A DNA stretch of 64,000 nucleotides from Hymenobacter cyanobacteriorum. GTDB taxonomy: Bacteria > Bacteroidota > Bacteroidia > Cytophagales > Hymenobacteraceae. The stretch's first letter is position 1, and each line of letters starts with the position of its first letter. Below are positions 54,057 through 62,315 of the stretch, in pieces. Where the stretch lies: assembly GCF_022631375.1 (NCBI RefSeq), contig NZ_JALBGC010000004.1, positions 1 through 64,000 of the forward strand, in the 5' to 3' direction. A program made the position numbers and the translations under genes. Below the pieces are notes generated by a model. It worked only from the letters and a program-made list of their open reading frames with translations. It was not told where the DNA came from and ran no database searches.

Positions 54057-54129
54057 TCATTCCGACGCAGCAGGAATCTGAGAAAATCTTGGGACGGAAT
54101 CAGTCAGATTCCTCCTTCGTCGGAATGAC
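54057..54129. repeat. Inverted repeat, GTCATTCCGACG family
   Basis: Arms at 54057-54081 and 54104-54129 carry GTCATTCCGACG and AGGAATCTGA with a few differences in the middle. The right arm ends 9 nt before the paaG stop codon. The outer word resembles the GTCATnCnGA head of other repeats in the window. Confidence 0.7.
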
Positions 54130-54138
54130 AGTCGGTAT

Positions 54139-54939
54139 TTATTTGCCCGTGAAAACCGGCTTGCGCTTTTCGCTGAAGGCTGTTACGCCCTCAGCATAAT
54201 CGGCCGACTCGCCCGCAATCTGCTGGCAGTGGGCTTCGTAGTCGAGCATCTCATCCAGCGTGGCCGCGCCGGCCTTGTTCAGCATCTGCTTGATGAGGCC
54301 GATGGATTTGGTGGGAGCGGCGGCGTAGCGGCCCGCCAGCGCGTAGGTGGCCTCGTCGAGCTGCTCGGGCGCTACCACCTGGTTCACCAGGCCCAGGCGC
54401 AGGGCTTCTTCGGCCGGCACTTTCGAGCCCAGGCTGCACAGCTCGAATGCCTTGAGCGTGCCCACCAGCCGCGGCAAAAACCACGACGAGCCCGAATCGG
54501 GCACCAGCCCGATGTTGATGAACACCTCAATCAGCGAAGCTTCGCTGCTGGCAACGATGGCGTCGCAGGCCAGCGCCAGCGAGCAGCCCGCGCCCGCCGC
54601 CACGCCGTTCAGCCGCGCCACAATGGGCTTCGGCAGCGCCCGCATGGCCCGGATGATGGGGTTGTAACGCTGGTGCAGCGAGTCGTAGAAGGAGCGGGGC
54701 TTGCCTTCGGCGGCGGCGGCTTCCTGGGCCGCCTTCAAATCCTGGCCCGAGCAGAAGGCCCGGCCCGCGCCCGTGAGCACCACGGCCCGCACGCTGGCAT
54801 CGCGCGCCACCTGCTTCAGGGCGTCCTGCAGCTCATAGCTCAGCGGGTCGTTGAAGGCGTTGAACACCTCCGGACGGTTCAGGGTGATGGTGGCCACGCC
54901 GTCGGGGCGCACGTCGTAAAGCAGGGCGGTATATTCCAT
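54139..54939 (-). CDS. Enoyl-CoA hydratase/isomerase (PaaG-like)
   Basis: The 266-residue crotonase-fold enzyme has GVATITLNRPEVFNAFND, the oxyanion-hole segment AVVLTGAGRAFCSGQDLKAA and ARLNGVAAGAGCSLALACD. The catalytic region VFINIGLVPDSGSSWFLPRLVG has the Asp found in PaaG (ring 1,2-epoxyphenylacetyl-CoA isomerase) in place of a hydratase glutamate. The closing segment is YAEGVTAFSEKRKPVFTGK. No other phenylacetate genes are near, so a role in fatty-acid or aromatic CoA metabolism remains open. A TACTTTCG box overlaps the end of an inverted repeat about 22 nt upstream of the ATG. Confidence 0.85.
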   Translation of the reverse strand: MEYTALLYDVRPDGVATITLNRPEVFNAFNDPLSYELQDALKQVARDASVRAVVLTGAGRAFCSGQDLKAAQEAAAAEGKPRSFYDSLHQRYNPIIRAMRALPKPIVARLNGVAAGAGCSLALACDAIVASSEASLIEVFINIGLVPDSGSSWFLPRLVGTLKAFELCSLGSKVPAEEALRLGLVNQVVAPEQLDEATYALAGRYAAAPTKSIGLIKQMLNKAGAATLDEMLDYEAHCQQIAGESADYAEGVTAFSEKRKPVFTGK

Positions 54940-54961
54940 TAGGTGGGTTGGTTTGGGAGGG

Positions 54962-54969
54962 CGAAAGTA
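54962..54969 (-). promoter_or_regulatory. -7 box for the paaG-like gene, partly repeat-derived
   Basis: TACTTTCG on the minus strand matches TAnnTTTG well. Its first four bases (TACT) are the outer end of the repeat arm at 54966-54988. Confidence 0.5.
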
Positions 54970-55042
54970 GCGCGAACTTTGTGGTTCGCGTCGCCGCGCC
55001 GTTTGAACGTTCCGGGGCACGAACTACAAAGTTCGCGCTACT
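54966..55042. repeat. Inverted repeat, GTAGCGyGrAC family, copy 2
   Basis: Arms at 54966-54988 and 55020-55042 (23 bp, one difference) carry AGTAGCGCGAACTTTGT. Each arm is also a small palindrome (CGCGAAC/GTTCGCG). The right arm contains the ispD stop codon (TAG) and the left arm part of the paaG -7 box. Confidence 0.8.
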
Positions 55043-55763
55043 GCCCGGCGCCCAGCAGCGCTTCGGCCACCAGCAAATCTTCCGGCGTCGTGATTTTTAA
55101 GTTGCGGTAGTCGCCTTCCACCAGCTGCACGCGGCACAGGTCGTCCACCACCGTAGCATCGTCGGTGAAGGTTGCCAGCTCGGGCATGGCGTAGGCGCGG
55201 CGCAGCAGGTCTATTTCAAACGTCTGCGGCGTTTGCATCAGGCGCAGGCGGCTGCGGTTTTGCGCCGCCGAACCGTGCTGCGACACCAGCCGCACCGAAT
55301 CCTTCGGCAGCACGGCCGCCGCGGCCGCGGCGTGGGTAGCAGCAGCGGCGTAGGTGCGCTCTATCACCGCGCGCGATACCAGCGGCCGCACGCCGTCGTG
55401 CACGGCCACCAGCCCTTCCGGGTGCTCTTTCAATGCCGCCAGGCCCGCTTTCACCGAGGCCCAGCGCGTGGCCCCGCCCGCCACCAGCTGGTGCGGTATC
55501 GTCACATTAAACTCGTTGCACAGCGCCTGCCAGGTGTCGAGCTGGTCTTTCGGCAGCACCAGCACTACCTCGGCCACACCCAGCGCCGGCTCGGCAAAGC
55601 GGCGCAGCGTGTGCAGCAGCACCGGCTCGCCGCGCAGCAGCAGAAACTGCTTGGGCCGGTCGGCTCCCATACGGGTGCCGCTGCCGCCCGCTACGAGAAC
55701 GGCGAATCGGCTAGGGACTTGGGGTCTTGGAGACTTGGGGTCTTGGTTGGAATAAGCATTCAT
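55038..55763 (-). CDS. ispD: 2-C-methyl-D-erythritol 4-phosphate cytidylyltransferase
   Basis: The 241-residue enzyme couples CTP to methylerythritol phosphate in the non-mevalonate isoprenoid pathway. It has the nucleotide-binding start AVLVAGGSGTRMGADRPKQFL, then EVVLVLPKDQ, ARPLV-type VAVHDGVRPLVSR, and VRLMQTPQTFEIDLLRRAY, followed by TDDATVVDDL and KITTPEDLLVAEALL. All key residues are present. The first residues (MNAYSNQDPKSPRPQVPSRF) are unusual: about a dozen of them are encoded by a repeat arm. The stop codon lies in the next repeat. Confidence 0.93.
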   Translation of the reverse strand: MNAYSNQDPKSPRPQVPSRFAVLVAGGSGTRMGADRPKQFLLLRGEPVLLHTLRRFAEPALGVAEVVLVLPKDQLDTWQALCNEFNVTIPHQLVAGGATRWASVKAGLAALKEHPEGLVAVHDGVRPLVSRAVIERTYAAAATHAAAAAAVLPKDSVRLVSQHGSAAQNRSRLRLMQTPQTFEIDLLRRAYAMPELATFTDDATVVDDLCRVQLVEGDYRNLKITTPEDLLVAEALLGAGQ

Positions 55764-55906
55764 CGGCGCGAAGTTGTGATAAAAAAAGAGCGCCGACGCT
55801 CCAAAAGGAACATCAGCGCCCAAAATTCAGCAGGAGATAAAAAAGGTCAGCAGACGAGAAGAACCGGAAAAACCAGGTCCCTAAGTCCCCAAGACCCCGA
55901 GTCCCT
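55712..55906. repeat. Inverted repeat of GACTTGGGGTCTTGG words
   Basis: The left arm (55712-55746) lies inside the 5' end of ispD and holds GACTTGGGGTCTTGG twice in tandem. The right arm (55873-55906) is an inverted, imperfect copy that ends 2 nt before the queA stop codon. Several differences exist between the arms. Confidence 0.68.
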
Positions 55907-55908
55907 CC

Positions 55909-56958
55909 TTAAAGAATCAACATCGCGTCGCCGTAGCTGAAGAACTTATACTTCTCCTTGATGGCTTCCTTATAGGCTTCCATCAGCAGCGGGTAGCCGG
56001 CGAAGGCCGAGGCCAGCATGATGAGCGTGCTCTCCGGCATGTGGAAGTTGGTGAGCATGCAGTTGGCGATTTTGAAATCGTGGGGCGGGAAGATGAACCG
56101 GTCAATCCAGCCCTGGGTGGGCTTCATGCGGGCGTTGGCCGACACCGAAGCTTCCATGGCGCGGATGGTGGTGGTGCCCACGGCGCACACCTTCTTTTTG
56201 GCATCGAGGGCCTTGTTCACCACTTCGCAGGCCGGAGCCGTCACGATGAAGTTCTCCGAGTCCATCTTGTGCTTGGTCAGGTCTTCCACATCCACCGTGC
56301 GGAAGGTGCCCAGGCCCACGTGCAGCGTCACAAACGCCGGTTCTACGCCTTTGATTTCCATGCGCTTCATCACCTCGCGGGTGAAGTGCAGGCCGGCCGA
56401 CGGGGCCGCCACCGCGCCAATGTGCTCGGCGTAGATGGTCTGGTACCGCTCCTTGTCGGCGGGCTCGGTTTCGCGGTTGATGACTTCTTTCGGAATCGGG
56501 GTTTCACCCAGCTCATACAGCGCCTTGCGGAACTCCTCGTCGGTGCCATCAAACAGGAATTTGATGGTACGGCCGCGCGAGGTGGTGTTGTCAATCACCT
56601 CGGCCACCATGTCCGACTCGCCGAAGTACAGCTTGTTGCCGACGCGGATTTTGCGGGCGGGGTCCACCAGCACGTCCCACAGGCGCAGCTCCTTGTTCAG
56701 CTCGCGCAGCAGGAAAACTTCGATTTTAGCCCCGGTTTTCTCTTTGTTGCCGTACAGGCGGGCCGGAAAAACCTTCGTATCGTTGAACACCAGCACGTCG
56801 CCCTCGTCGAAATAATCGAGGATATCCTTGAAGTTGCGGTGCTCAATCTGGCCGGTCGCGCGGTGCACCACCATCAGGCGGCTTTCGTCGCGGTTGCGGG
56901 CGGGGTGCATGGCCACCAGCTCTTCAGGGAGCTCAAATTTGAACTCGTGCAATTTCAT
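55909..56958 (-). CDS. queA: S-adenosylmethionine:tRNA ribosyltransferase-isomerase
   Basis: The 349-residue enzyme adds the cyclopentene ring precursor in queuosine synthesis on tRNA. It starts [20 protein letters not shown] and carries [46 protein letters not shown] and [24 protein letters not shown]. All of these are QueA signatures, and the closing [24 protein letters not shown] is intact. The frame is open well upstream, but the start next to the -7 box at 57003-57010 is far more likely; the ATG at 56964 would add two residues. Confidence 0.94.
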   Translation of the reverse strand: MKLHEFKFELPEELVAMHPARNRDESRLMVVHRATGQIEHRNFKDILDYFDEGDVLVFNDTKVFPARLYGNKEKTGAKIEVFLLRELNKELRLWDVLVDPARKIRVGNKLYFGESDMVAEVIDNTTSRGRTIKFLFDGTDEEFRKALYELGETPIPKEVINRETEPADKERYQTIYAEHIGAVAAPSAGLHFTREVMKRMEIKGVEPAFVTLHVGLGTFRTVDVEDLTKHKMDSENFIVTAPACEVVNKALDAKKKVCAVGTTTIRAMEASVSANARMKPTQGWIDRFIFPPHDFKIANCMLTNFHMPESTLIMLASAFAGYPLLMEAYKEAIKEKYKFFSYGDAMLIL

Positions 56959-57002
56959 TGCCATAGGGCTGTATTTAGGGAATATACGGAAATTTGGGGA
57001 GG

Positions 57003-57010
57003 CAAAAGTA
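57003..57010 (-). promoter_or_regulatory. -7 box for queA
   Basis: TACTTTTG on the minus strand matches TAnnTTTG exactly. It fixes the queA start at 56958 or 56964 rather than further upstream. Confidence 0.6.
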
Positions 57011-57106
57011 CGGCTTTTATTTGGGATTTGTTGTTTTTTGTTATCGGCGCATCTGGCCGGTCGGCGAGCGGGCGCAACTTTCCGGCGCAGCCCCGTCTTT
57101 TGCACC

Positions 57107-58369
57107 ATGCTCACGCTCCGCCTCACCCTCGAAAGCTTTCTCTTCGCCTGGGATGCCCTCAAATCCAACCTGCTGCGCACGATTCTGTCGCTGCTTGGCG
57201 TCACGGTCGGTATCTTCTCCATCATCGCCGTTTTCACCATCGTCGACTCGCTGGAGGCCAACATCCGCAGCAGCCTCGATTTTGTGGGCGACAAAGTGAT
57301 TTACGTGCAGAAATGGCCCTTCGAGTTCGGGGCCGAGTTTCCGTGGTGGAAGTACTTCAACCGCCCCAACCCCTCGCCGCGCGAGTTTCAGCAGCTGCGC
57401 CGGCAGCTGGGCCCCAACAACAAGGGCATCGCCATTTTCGCGGCAAAAAGCGGCAACACGTTCAAAGCGGGCTCCAACTCGGTGGCCGACTGCACGCTGC
57501 AGGGCGTGAGCTACGACTACCGCGCCGTGAGCAACGTGCCCATCAAGGAGGGCCGCTACTTCACCCAACAGGAAATGGACGGCGCGCGGCCGGTGGCCAT
57601 CATCGGGGCCACCATCGCCGAAAACCTGTTTCCGGGAACCAGCGCGGTGGGCCAGCAGCTCAAGGCCCGCGGCCAGACGTTTACGGTGATTGCCGTGCTC
57701 GAAAAGGAAGGCAAAAAGCTGCTCACCATTTCGAGCAACGATGCCAACTGCCTCATTCCTTTTCCGATGTTTACCAAGCTGTTTGCCCTCAATATCACGG
57801 GCTTAAGCGGTGGGCCCTCCGCGTCCATCGCCGTGAAGGGGCGCGACGAAGATGCCGGCCTGCTCGATTTGGAATACGAAATGCGCGGCGTGATGCGCAA
57901 CATCCGCGGCCTGAAGCCCCGCGAAGAAGACTCCTTCGCCCTGAACCGTCCCGAAATGATTGCCTCGGCCATCGGCAAGCTGTTTGGCGTAATTGGCCTC
58001 GTGGGGGGCGTTATTGGCTCGTTTGCTATTCTGGTGGGCGGCTTTGGCATTGCCAACATCATGTTTGTGAGCGTGCGCGAGCGCACCAACATCATCGGAA
58101 TTCAGAAGTCGTTGGGAGCCAAAAACTTCTTCATCTTGTTCCAATTCCTGTTCGAAGCCGTGTTTCTGTGCCTGATTGGCGGGGCCGCCGGCTTGTTGCT
58201 GGTCTGGCTCGTGACGCTGGTGCCGCAGGATGCCCTGCCGCTTACCATGTCGGCGGCGCGGGTAGTGCTGGGGCTGCTCATTTCAGTGGGCATCGGCATT
58301 GTAGCGGGCATTGTGCCCGCCGTGCTGGCCGCCAACCTAGACCCGGTAATTGCCATTCGGGCCAAGTAA
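57107..58369 (+). CDS. ABC transporter permease, MacB/FtsX type
   Basis: The 420-residue membrane protein has a first helix ([28 protein letters not shown]) and a large periplasmic domain (about residues 45-280) with [18 protein letters not shown] and [16 protein letters not shown]. Three C-terminal helices follow, with [28 protein letters not shown], the FtsX-domain signature. It probably couples ATP hydrolysis by a separate ATPase to export or mechanical work on the envelope. No ATPase gene lies beside it, so the partner is elsewhere. The start is fixed by an upstream CGTCTTTTG box-like sequence close to the ATG and by homology of the first helix. Confidence 0.88.
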   Translation: MLTLRLTLESFLFAWDALKSNLLRTILSLLGVTVGIFSIIAVFTIVDSLEANIRSSLDFVGDKVIYVQKWPFEFGAEFPWWKYFNRPNPSPREFQQLRRQLGPNNKGIAIFAAKSGNTFKAGSNSVADCTLQGVSYDYRAVSNVPIKEGRYFTQQEMDGARPVAIIGATIAENLFPGTSAVGQQLKARGQTFTVIAVLEKEGKKLLTISSNDANCLIPFPMFTKLFALNITGLSGGPSASIAVKGRDEDAGLLDLEYEMRGVMRNIRGLKPREEDSFALNRPEMIASAIGKLFGVIGLVGGVIGSFAILVGGFGIANIMFVSVRERTNIIGIQKSLGAKNFFILFQFLFEAVFLCLIGGAAGLLLVWLVTLVPQDALPLTMSAARVVLGLLISVGIGIVAGIVPAVLAANLDPVIAIRAK

Positions 58370-58405
58370 GCAGGGACTACGCTCGAAACTGCCCGCGCAA
58401 AAAGC

Positions 58406-58507
58406 ACGTCATGCAGAGCGCAACGAAGCATCTTGCCCGCCACCACTAATTCTGTCGATTGGATTGCGTTGCGCGGGCGAGATGCTTCGCTGCGCTCTGC
58501 ATGACGT
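58406..58507. repeat. Inverted repeat, GTCATGCAGAGC family, copy 2
   Basis: Arms at 58406-58440 and 58473-58507 (35 bp, two differences) carry ACGTCATGCAGAGCGC and GAAGCATCT. The loop contains TCGATTGGATTGCGTTGCGCGG, nearly the same as in the element at 38984-39092. It lies between the permease stop and the MscS start. Confidence 0.85.
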
Positions 58508-58524
58508 TCCATCATAACCCATCC

Positions 58525-59640
58525 ATGACGCTACCACCCTTTCTCAACTACACCATCCTGGGCAACACCCTGGGCCAATACCTGATTGCCGCGCTGATTA
58601 TTCTGGCGGGTAGCATCTTCCGCCGGCTGCTGTCGCGGCTGCTCAGCAAGCTGCTGTTTTCGCTCACCAAGCGCTACGCGGCCGGCGTGAGCGAGGAGGA
58701 ACTGCACAGCCTGCTCATCCAGCCGCTCTCGACGCTGCTGCTGCTCGTCACGCTCCAGATTGCGGGCGCTACCCTCACGTATCCGCACAGCCTGCTGGCC
58801 AAGCCCGGCGAGATTCCGTGGCACGAAGCGCTGCTAGGGCGGCTGTTGGCGCTGGCCTTCATCATCGCCGCCGCGCGGGTGGCCCTGCGGCTGGTCGATT
58901 TCGCGCTGCTGGTGCTGCACCGCCGCGCCCTGCTGCGCACCGAAGCCGGCCCCACGCGGCTCGACAACCAGTTTCTGCCCTTCGCTAAGGATTTGTTGAA
59001 GGTGCTGTTCATCATTATTGCCGTGCTGGTGGCGCTGGGGCAGGTGTTCGGGGTGAACGTGACGGCCCTCATCGGTGGCCTGGGCATTGGCGGGCTGGCC
59101 GTAGCTTTCGCCGCCAAGGAAAGCCTCGAAAACCTCATTGCCTCGTTCACCATTTTCCTCGACCAGCCCTTTGGCGTGGGCGACCTCGTGACGGCTGGCG
59201 ACGTGAGCGGCACCGTGGAGAAAATCGGTTTCCGCAGCACCCGCCTGCGCACCGCCGAGAAAAGCTACGTGACCGTGCCCAACAAAAGCATGATTGACAA
59301 GCCCCTCGACAACCTCTCGCTGCGCACCTCGCGCCGGGTGGGCTTCACGCTCATCTTCGACCAGAAAACCACCAGCGCCCAACTCCACGCCATCATTGCC
59401 GGGGCGGTGGCGGGCATTCAGGCCCACCCGCTCGTGACGCAGGACGTGCAGATGAAGTTCAGCGCCCTCACGCCCGCCGGCAAGGAAGTCACGGTGCAGT
59501 ATTTCGTCGAAACAACCAGCTACGACGAATACCTCAACGTGAAGGAAGACCTCAACTATTGCATCGTAGAAGTAGTCGAAAAGGAGGGCGGCAGCCTGGC
59601 CGGCACGCCCGTGCAGGTAGCTGCCGCACCCAAAACCTAG
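58525..59640 (+). CDS. MscS-family mechanosensitive ion channel
   Basis: The 371-residue inner-membrane protein has about four helices, an insertion between helices 1 and 3, and the pore helix region (FGVNVTALIGGLGIGGLAVAFAAKESLENLIASF). The MscS beta domain follows (FLDQPFGVGDLVTAGDVSGTVEKIGFRSTRLRT), then VPNKSMIDKPLDNLSLR. This fits a small-conductance osmotic release valve. The ATG at 58525 was chosen (MTLPPFLNY); two upstream in-frame ATGs lie within the repeat. A strong bidirectional terminator follows. Confidence 0.9.
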   Translation: MTLPPFLNYTILGNTLGQYLIAALIILAGSIFRRLLSRLLSKLLFSLTKRYAAGVSEEELHSLLIQPLSTLLLLVTLQIAGATLTYPHSLLAKPGEIPWHEALLGRLLALAFIIAAARVALRLVDFALLVLHRRALLRTEAGPTRLDNQFLPFAKDLLKVLFIIIAVLVALGQVFGVNVTALIGGLGIGGLAVAFAAKESLENLIASFTIFLDQPFGVGDLVTAGDVSGTVEKIGFRSTRLRTAEKSYVTVPNKSMIDKPLDNLSLRTSRRVGFTLIFDQKTTSAQLHAIIAGAVAGIQAHPLVTQDVQMKFSALTPAGKEVTVQYFVETTSYDEYLNVKEDLNYCIVEVVEKEGGSLAGTPVQVAAAPKT

Positions 59641-59673
59641 GCCGACGGTATTGTATTAGCGTACTGATGAAGG

Positions 59674-59716
59674 CAACAAAAAAGGCCCTTCCGCACTGGA
59701 AGGGCCTTTTTTGTTG
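59674..59716. terminator. Bidirectional terminator with a perfect 19-bp stem
   Basis: Arms 59674-59692 and 59698-59716 (core AAAAAAGGCCCTTCC) pair without mismatch around a 5-nt loop between two convergent genes. Confidence 0.82.
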
Positions 59717-59737
59717 AAGCTATAACCTGTGCAGCGC

Positions 59738-60643
59738 CTAGCGGCCAAAAATACCGCCGAGCAGCGAGCCCATGCCGCCGCCCAGCAGGCCACCGAGGCC
59801 GCCGCCGCCCTGGCTGGCCGGGCGTTGGGTGGGCTGGCCACCCAGGCCGCCCAGCACCGACATGATGGACCCCAGGCCGCCGCCGCCAATGGCCGACTGC
59901 TGCTGCGGCACGCTGCTGCCCGCGCCGCCGCCCATCACGTTGCCGAGCAGGCCGCCCAACAGGCCGCCCATGCCGCTCTGGGCCGCGCCGCCCAGCAGGC
60001 CACCCATGCCGCCGCTCAGCAAGCCGCCGAGGCCACCGCCCGAGCTGCTTTGGTTGCCGTAGCCCGACTGGTCGCCGTAGCTGGCATTGGAGCTGCCGCC
60101 GCCCATTACTTTCGAGAGCACCATGGGGGCCACCACGCCGAGCAGGCCCGCCATCAGCGCGCCTTTGGGAATGCCGACGTTGGAGAGCTTGTCGCCGATG
60201 CTGCTGAAGAAGCCTTCCTTGGCTGGGTCCTGCGGGTCGTGAGCGACCGTAGCGGCTTGGTCAACCACCGTTTCGAGGGTTTGCTGCTGCTGCTGGTTGA
60301 TGCCCAGGTACTGCGACATCTTATCCACCATGGCTTCCTCGTCGTTCGAGTACGCGCCGTCGGCGCGCGAAAAGCTGATGAGGTCGGTGATGAGCGAATA
60401 GCGCAGGTCGCTGTTTTTCAGCACATCGAGGTGCTGCTGAATGCTTTCGTTGCTGGGGTCCTGGGCGGCAGCCGATACCTGCTGCGTCGATTCGGCCGAC
60501 AGGCCGGCCTGCTGGCACAGCGCCTGCAGGAACTGGCCTTCGGCGGGCGAGGCCTGGCGGTCGGCGGTGGCGAGGCTGGCAATGGCGCTCAGGTAAGCGG
60601 TTTTTTCGTCTTCCGAGTAATTCTGGAGCAGTTGCGTATTCAT
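59738..60643 (-). CDS. TerB-like protein with Gly-rich C-terminal tail
   Basis: The 301-residue protein starts with a helical TerB-like domain over residues 1-130: NYSEDEKTAYLSAIASLATADRQASPAEGQFLQALC, then the second acidic motif SFSRADGAYSNDEEAMVDKM. Residues about 145-165 are hydrophobic (GALMAGLLGVVAPMVLSKVM). The rest is low complexity, with many GGLGGLL and GGMGGLL units rich in Gly, Leu, Ser and Gln. TerB domains are thought to sense stress or bind metal at membranes, but no tellurite gene is nearby. The start at 60643 is the Met before NTQLLQNYS. Confidence 0.72.
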   Translation of the reverse strand: MNTQLLQNYSEDEKTAYLSAIASLATADRQASPAEGQFLQALCQQAGLSAESTQQVSAAAQDPSNESIQQHLDVLKNSDLRYSLITDLISFSRADGAYSNDEEAMVDKMSQYLGINQQQQQTLETVVDQAATVAHDPQDPAKEGFFSSIGDKLSNVGIPKGALMAGLLGVVAPMVLSKVMGGGSSNASYGDQSGYGNQSSSGGGLGGLLSGGMGGLLGGAAQSGMGGLLGGLLGNVMGGGAGSSVPQQQSAIGGGGLGSIMSVLGGLGGQPTQRPASQGGGGLGGLLGGGMGSLLGGIFGR

Positions 60644-60865
60644 GGGGGAAAAAGAAGGGGTGAGAAGTAGTTGCGGTTCCTTAACGGCAGCCTGCTGATT
60701 CCGTTGTCCGGAGAGGAAGCGAGTTGCTGGCAAGGTGATTTTTGAAATTTTTTTGAAAAATTTCCTGGCCTGAAAATGAAATTGTTGAGGCCGGTTCAGC
60801 GCAAAAAAAGGCGCTTCCAGAGCGGAAATGAGTTCATCGGGTTTTGCATTTCCAAAAACACCTCC

Positions 60866-60873
60866 CATCTTTG
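60866..60873 (+). promoter_or_regulatory. Possible -7 box for the tRNA-Val operon
   Basis: CATCTTTG (one difference from TAnnTTTG) lies 27 nt before the first tRNA, with a TTG about 19 bp upstream. An AT-rich palindrome-like stretch (GAAATTTTTTTGAAAAATTTC) lies about 90 nt further up. Confidence 0.4.
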
Positions 60874-60900
60874 CAATCCCAAACGGCAGCAACGCCACTC

Positions 60901-60975
60901 GGGGGATTAGCTCAGCTGGTTCAGAGCATCTGCCTTACAAGCAGAGGGTCGTAGGTTCGAACCCTACATCCCCCA
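60901..60975 (+). tRNA. tRNA-Val (anticodon TAC)
   Basis: The 75-nt cloverleaf has acceptor arms GGGGGAT/ATCCCCC, a D arm GCTC/GAGC, an anticodon stem TCTGC/GCAGA with loop CTTACAA (anticodon TAC, valine), a 5-nt variable loop, and a T arm GTAGG-TTCGAAC-CCTAC. All stems are fully paired. The CCA end is not encoded. Confidence 0.95.
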
Positions 60976-60981
60976 CACTGA

Positions 60982-61019
60982 AAAACAGTCACTTAGCTCA
61001 CAAACTAAGTGACTGTTTT
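60982..61019 (+). terminator. Hairpin terminator after the first tRNA
   Basis: AAAACAGTCACTTAG and its reverse complement pair perfectly (15 bp, 8-nt loop), followed by CTTTT. The core CACTTAG recurs in the hairpin after the second tRNA. Confidence 0.75.
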
Positions 61020-61064
61020 CTTTTAGTACCTGCAAGCACATTCGGTGCTTGTCGTTTACTCCCC

Positions 61065-61139
61065 GGGAGGTTAGCTCAGTTGGTTCAGAGCGCTGCTTTC
61101 ACACAGCAGAGGTCGAAGGTTCGAGCCCTTTACTTCCCA
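61065..61139 (+). tRNA. tRNA-Val (anticodon CAC)
   Basis: The 75-nt cloverleaf has acceptor arms GGGAGGT/ACTTCCC (one G-U pair), a D arm GCTC/GAGC, an anticodon stem CTGCT/AGCAG with loop TTCACAC (anticodon CAC, valine), and a T arm GAAGG-TTCGAGC-CCTTT with one G-U pair. It lies 89 bp after the first tRNA-Val. The CCA end is not encoded. Confidence 0.9.
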
Positions 61140-61147
61140 CATTAATT

Positions 61148-61182
61148 AAAAGCCACTTAGCAATTAAGCTAAGTGGCTTTTT
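61148..61182 (+). terminator. Hairpin terminator after the second tRNA
   Basis: AAAAGCCACTTAGC pairs with GCTAAGTGGCTTTT around a 6-nt loop, followed by TTCTTTTT. It shares the CACTTAG core with the hairpin after the first tRNA. The rest of the region to 61339 shows no convincing gene. Confidence 0.75.
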
Positions 61183-61339
61183 CTTTTTGGGTTTGAACCA
61201 CGGTTTACCCTTTTTCAACTGGATGTCGGTGTTTCGCGCTCATTCCATTGCTTTGGAATCGGATAAAGCTCGGAGCATTGGTTTCAAGGGCTGGTCATAA
61301 ATGAAGGCAGGCTTCGGTACGACGCCAACGGCGCCCGCG

Positions 61340-62158
61340 CTACTGCGCGGGCAGCACCAGCACGGGCACCCTGCTTTCCAGCATTACCCGGGCCGTGACG
61401 CTGCGATGAAACAGGCTGCCCATGAAGCTGCGGTGCCGGGCGATGAGTATCACCATATCAAAATCGGCGGGCTGAGCGGCGGCCAGAATGGCCGTAGCGG
61501 CGTGGCCGTCCACCACGGTGCGGCACTGCGCCGAAGGCAGGTCGGCCAGCAGGCCCGTGCGCGTTACCGAGTCCAGCACGATGGGCGGCAGCTCGTCGGG
61601 GCCGGTATCGGGCACGACGTGGAACACGGTGATGTCGACCCCGAGGGCCGTGAGCAGGTGGTGGGTGGCGCCGGCGTGCTCGCCCAGGGTGAAGGGGTGC
61701 CCATCGACGGCCAGCAGCACGCGCCGGGGCGGCACCGTGGAGCCGATGCCGTGCGGCACCACCAGCATGGGGTAGGGGGCCGTGCGCAGCACATCGAGCG
61801 AGGTGGTTTGCACCAGCTCGTCGGGCGTGTCGGCGTAATTGGGACGGCCCAGCACCACCAGCAGCGGGTGGTGGCGGACCACGGCGTCGGCCACGGCGAA
61901 GGCCACGCGGCCGTGGCCCACTTCGGCCACCACGGGCACGGGCAGGTTGCGGGCCACGCTGTTCAGGGCCAAATCGATGGCCTCCTGGCTGAGGTTGGAG
62001 ATTTCGCCGGTGAACATCTCGGGGTCGAGGATGGAATCGCGCCGGACGTGCAGCAGTACCAGCCGGGCATTGAGCGGGCGGGCCAGGTTGGTGGCATAGT
62101 CCAGCGCCCGGTTGGCGGCCTGGAAAAAATCGGTGAGGATGAGCAGCGAGGGGTCCAT
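61340..62158 (-). CDS. Tandem-domain universal stress protein (UspA family)
   Basis: The 272-residue cytosolic protein has two Usp domains. The first (residues 1-135) has [30 protein letters not shown] and a hydrophobic strand [10 protein letters not shown]. The second (about 145-272) has [23 protein letters not shown], then [55 protein letters not shown], which includes the usual G-2x-G-9x-G(S/T)-like region in altered form. Such proteins are induced by stress and may bind ATP or act as chaperones. It is divergent from the metallo-hydrolase gene. Confidence 0.86.
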   Translation of the reverse strand: MDPSLLILTDFFQAANRALDYATNLARPLNARLVLLHVRRDSILDPEMFTGEISNLSQEAIDLALNSVARNLPVPVVAEVGHGRVAFAVADAVVRHHPLLVVLGRPNYADTPDELVQTTSLDVLRTAPYPMLVVPHGIGSTVPPRRVLLAVDGHPFTLGEHAGATHHLLTALGVDITVFHVVPDTGPDELPPIVLDSVTRTGLLADLPSAQCRTVVDGHAATAILAAAQPADFDMVILIARHRSFMGSLFHRSVTARVMLESRVPVLVLPAQ

Positions 62159-62315
62159 GGAGGCGGCCGGAGAAAGGGTGAATCCAGCTACAAATAACCC
62201 GTCCGGCCCGCCGCGGGGCCCTGCTTACAATTAGTTGAATGCCTGATTTTAGTCATGTTTTGCGGGCGCAATCCGGCGGAATCTTGCAGGTGCAACTCAC
62301 CTTCGCTTCAAGGCC

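Noticed and set aside
61140..61339. Possible gene between the second tRNA and the UspA gene
   Set aside because: The open frames run through the tRNA or its terminator and have no sensible start; nothing convincing was seen.
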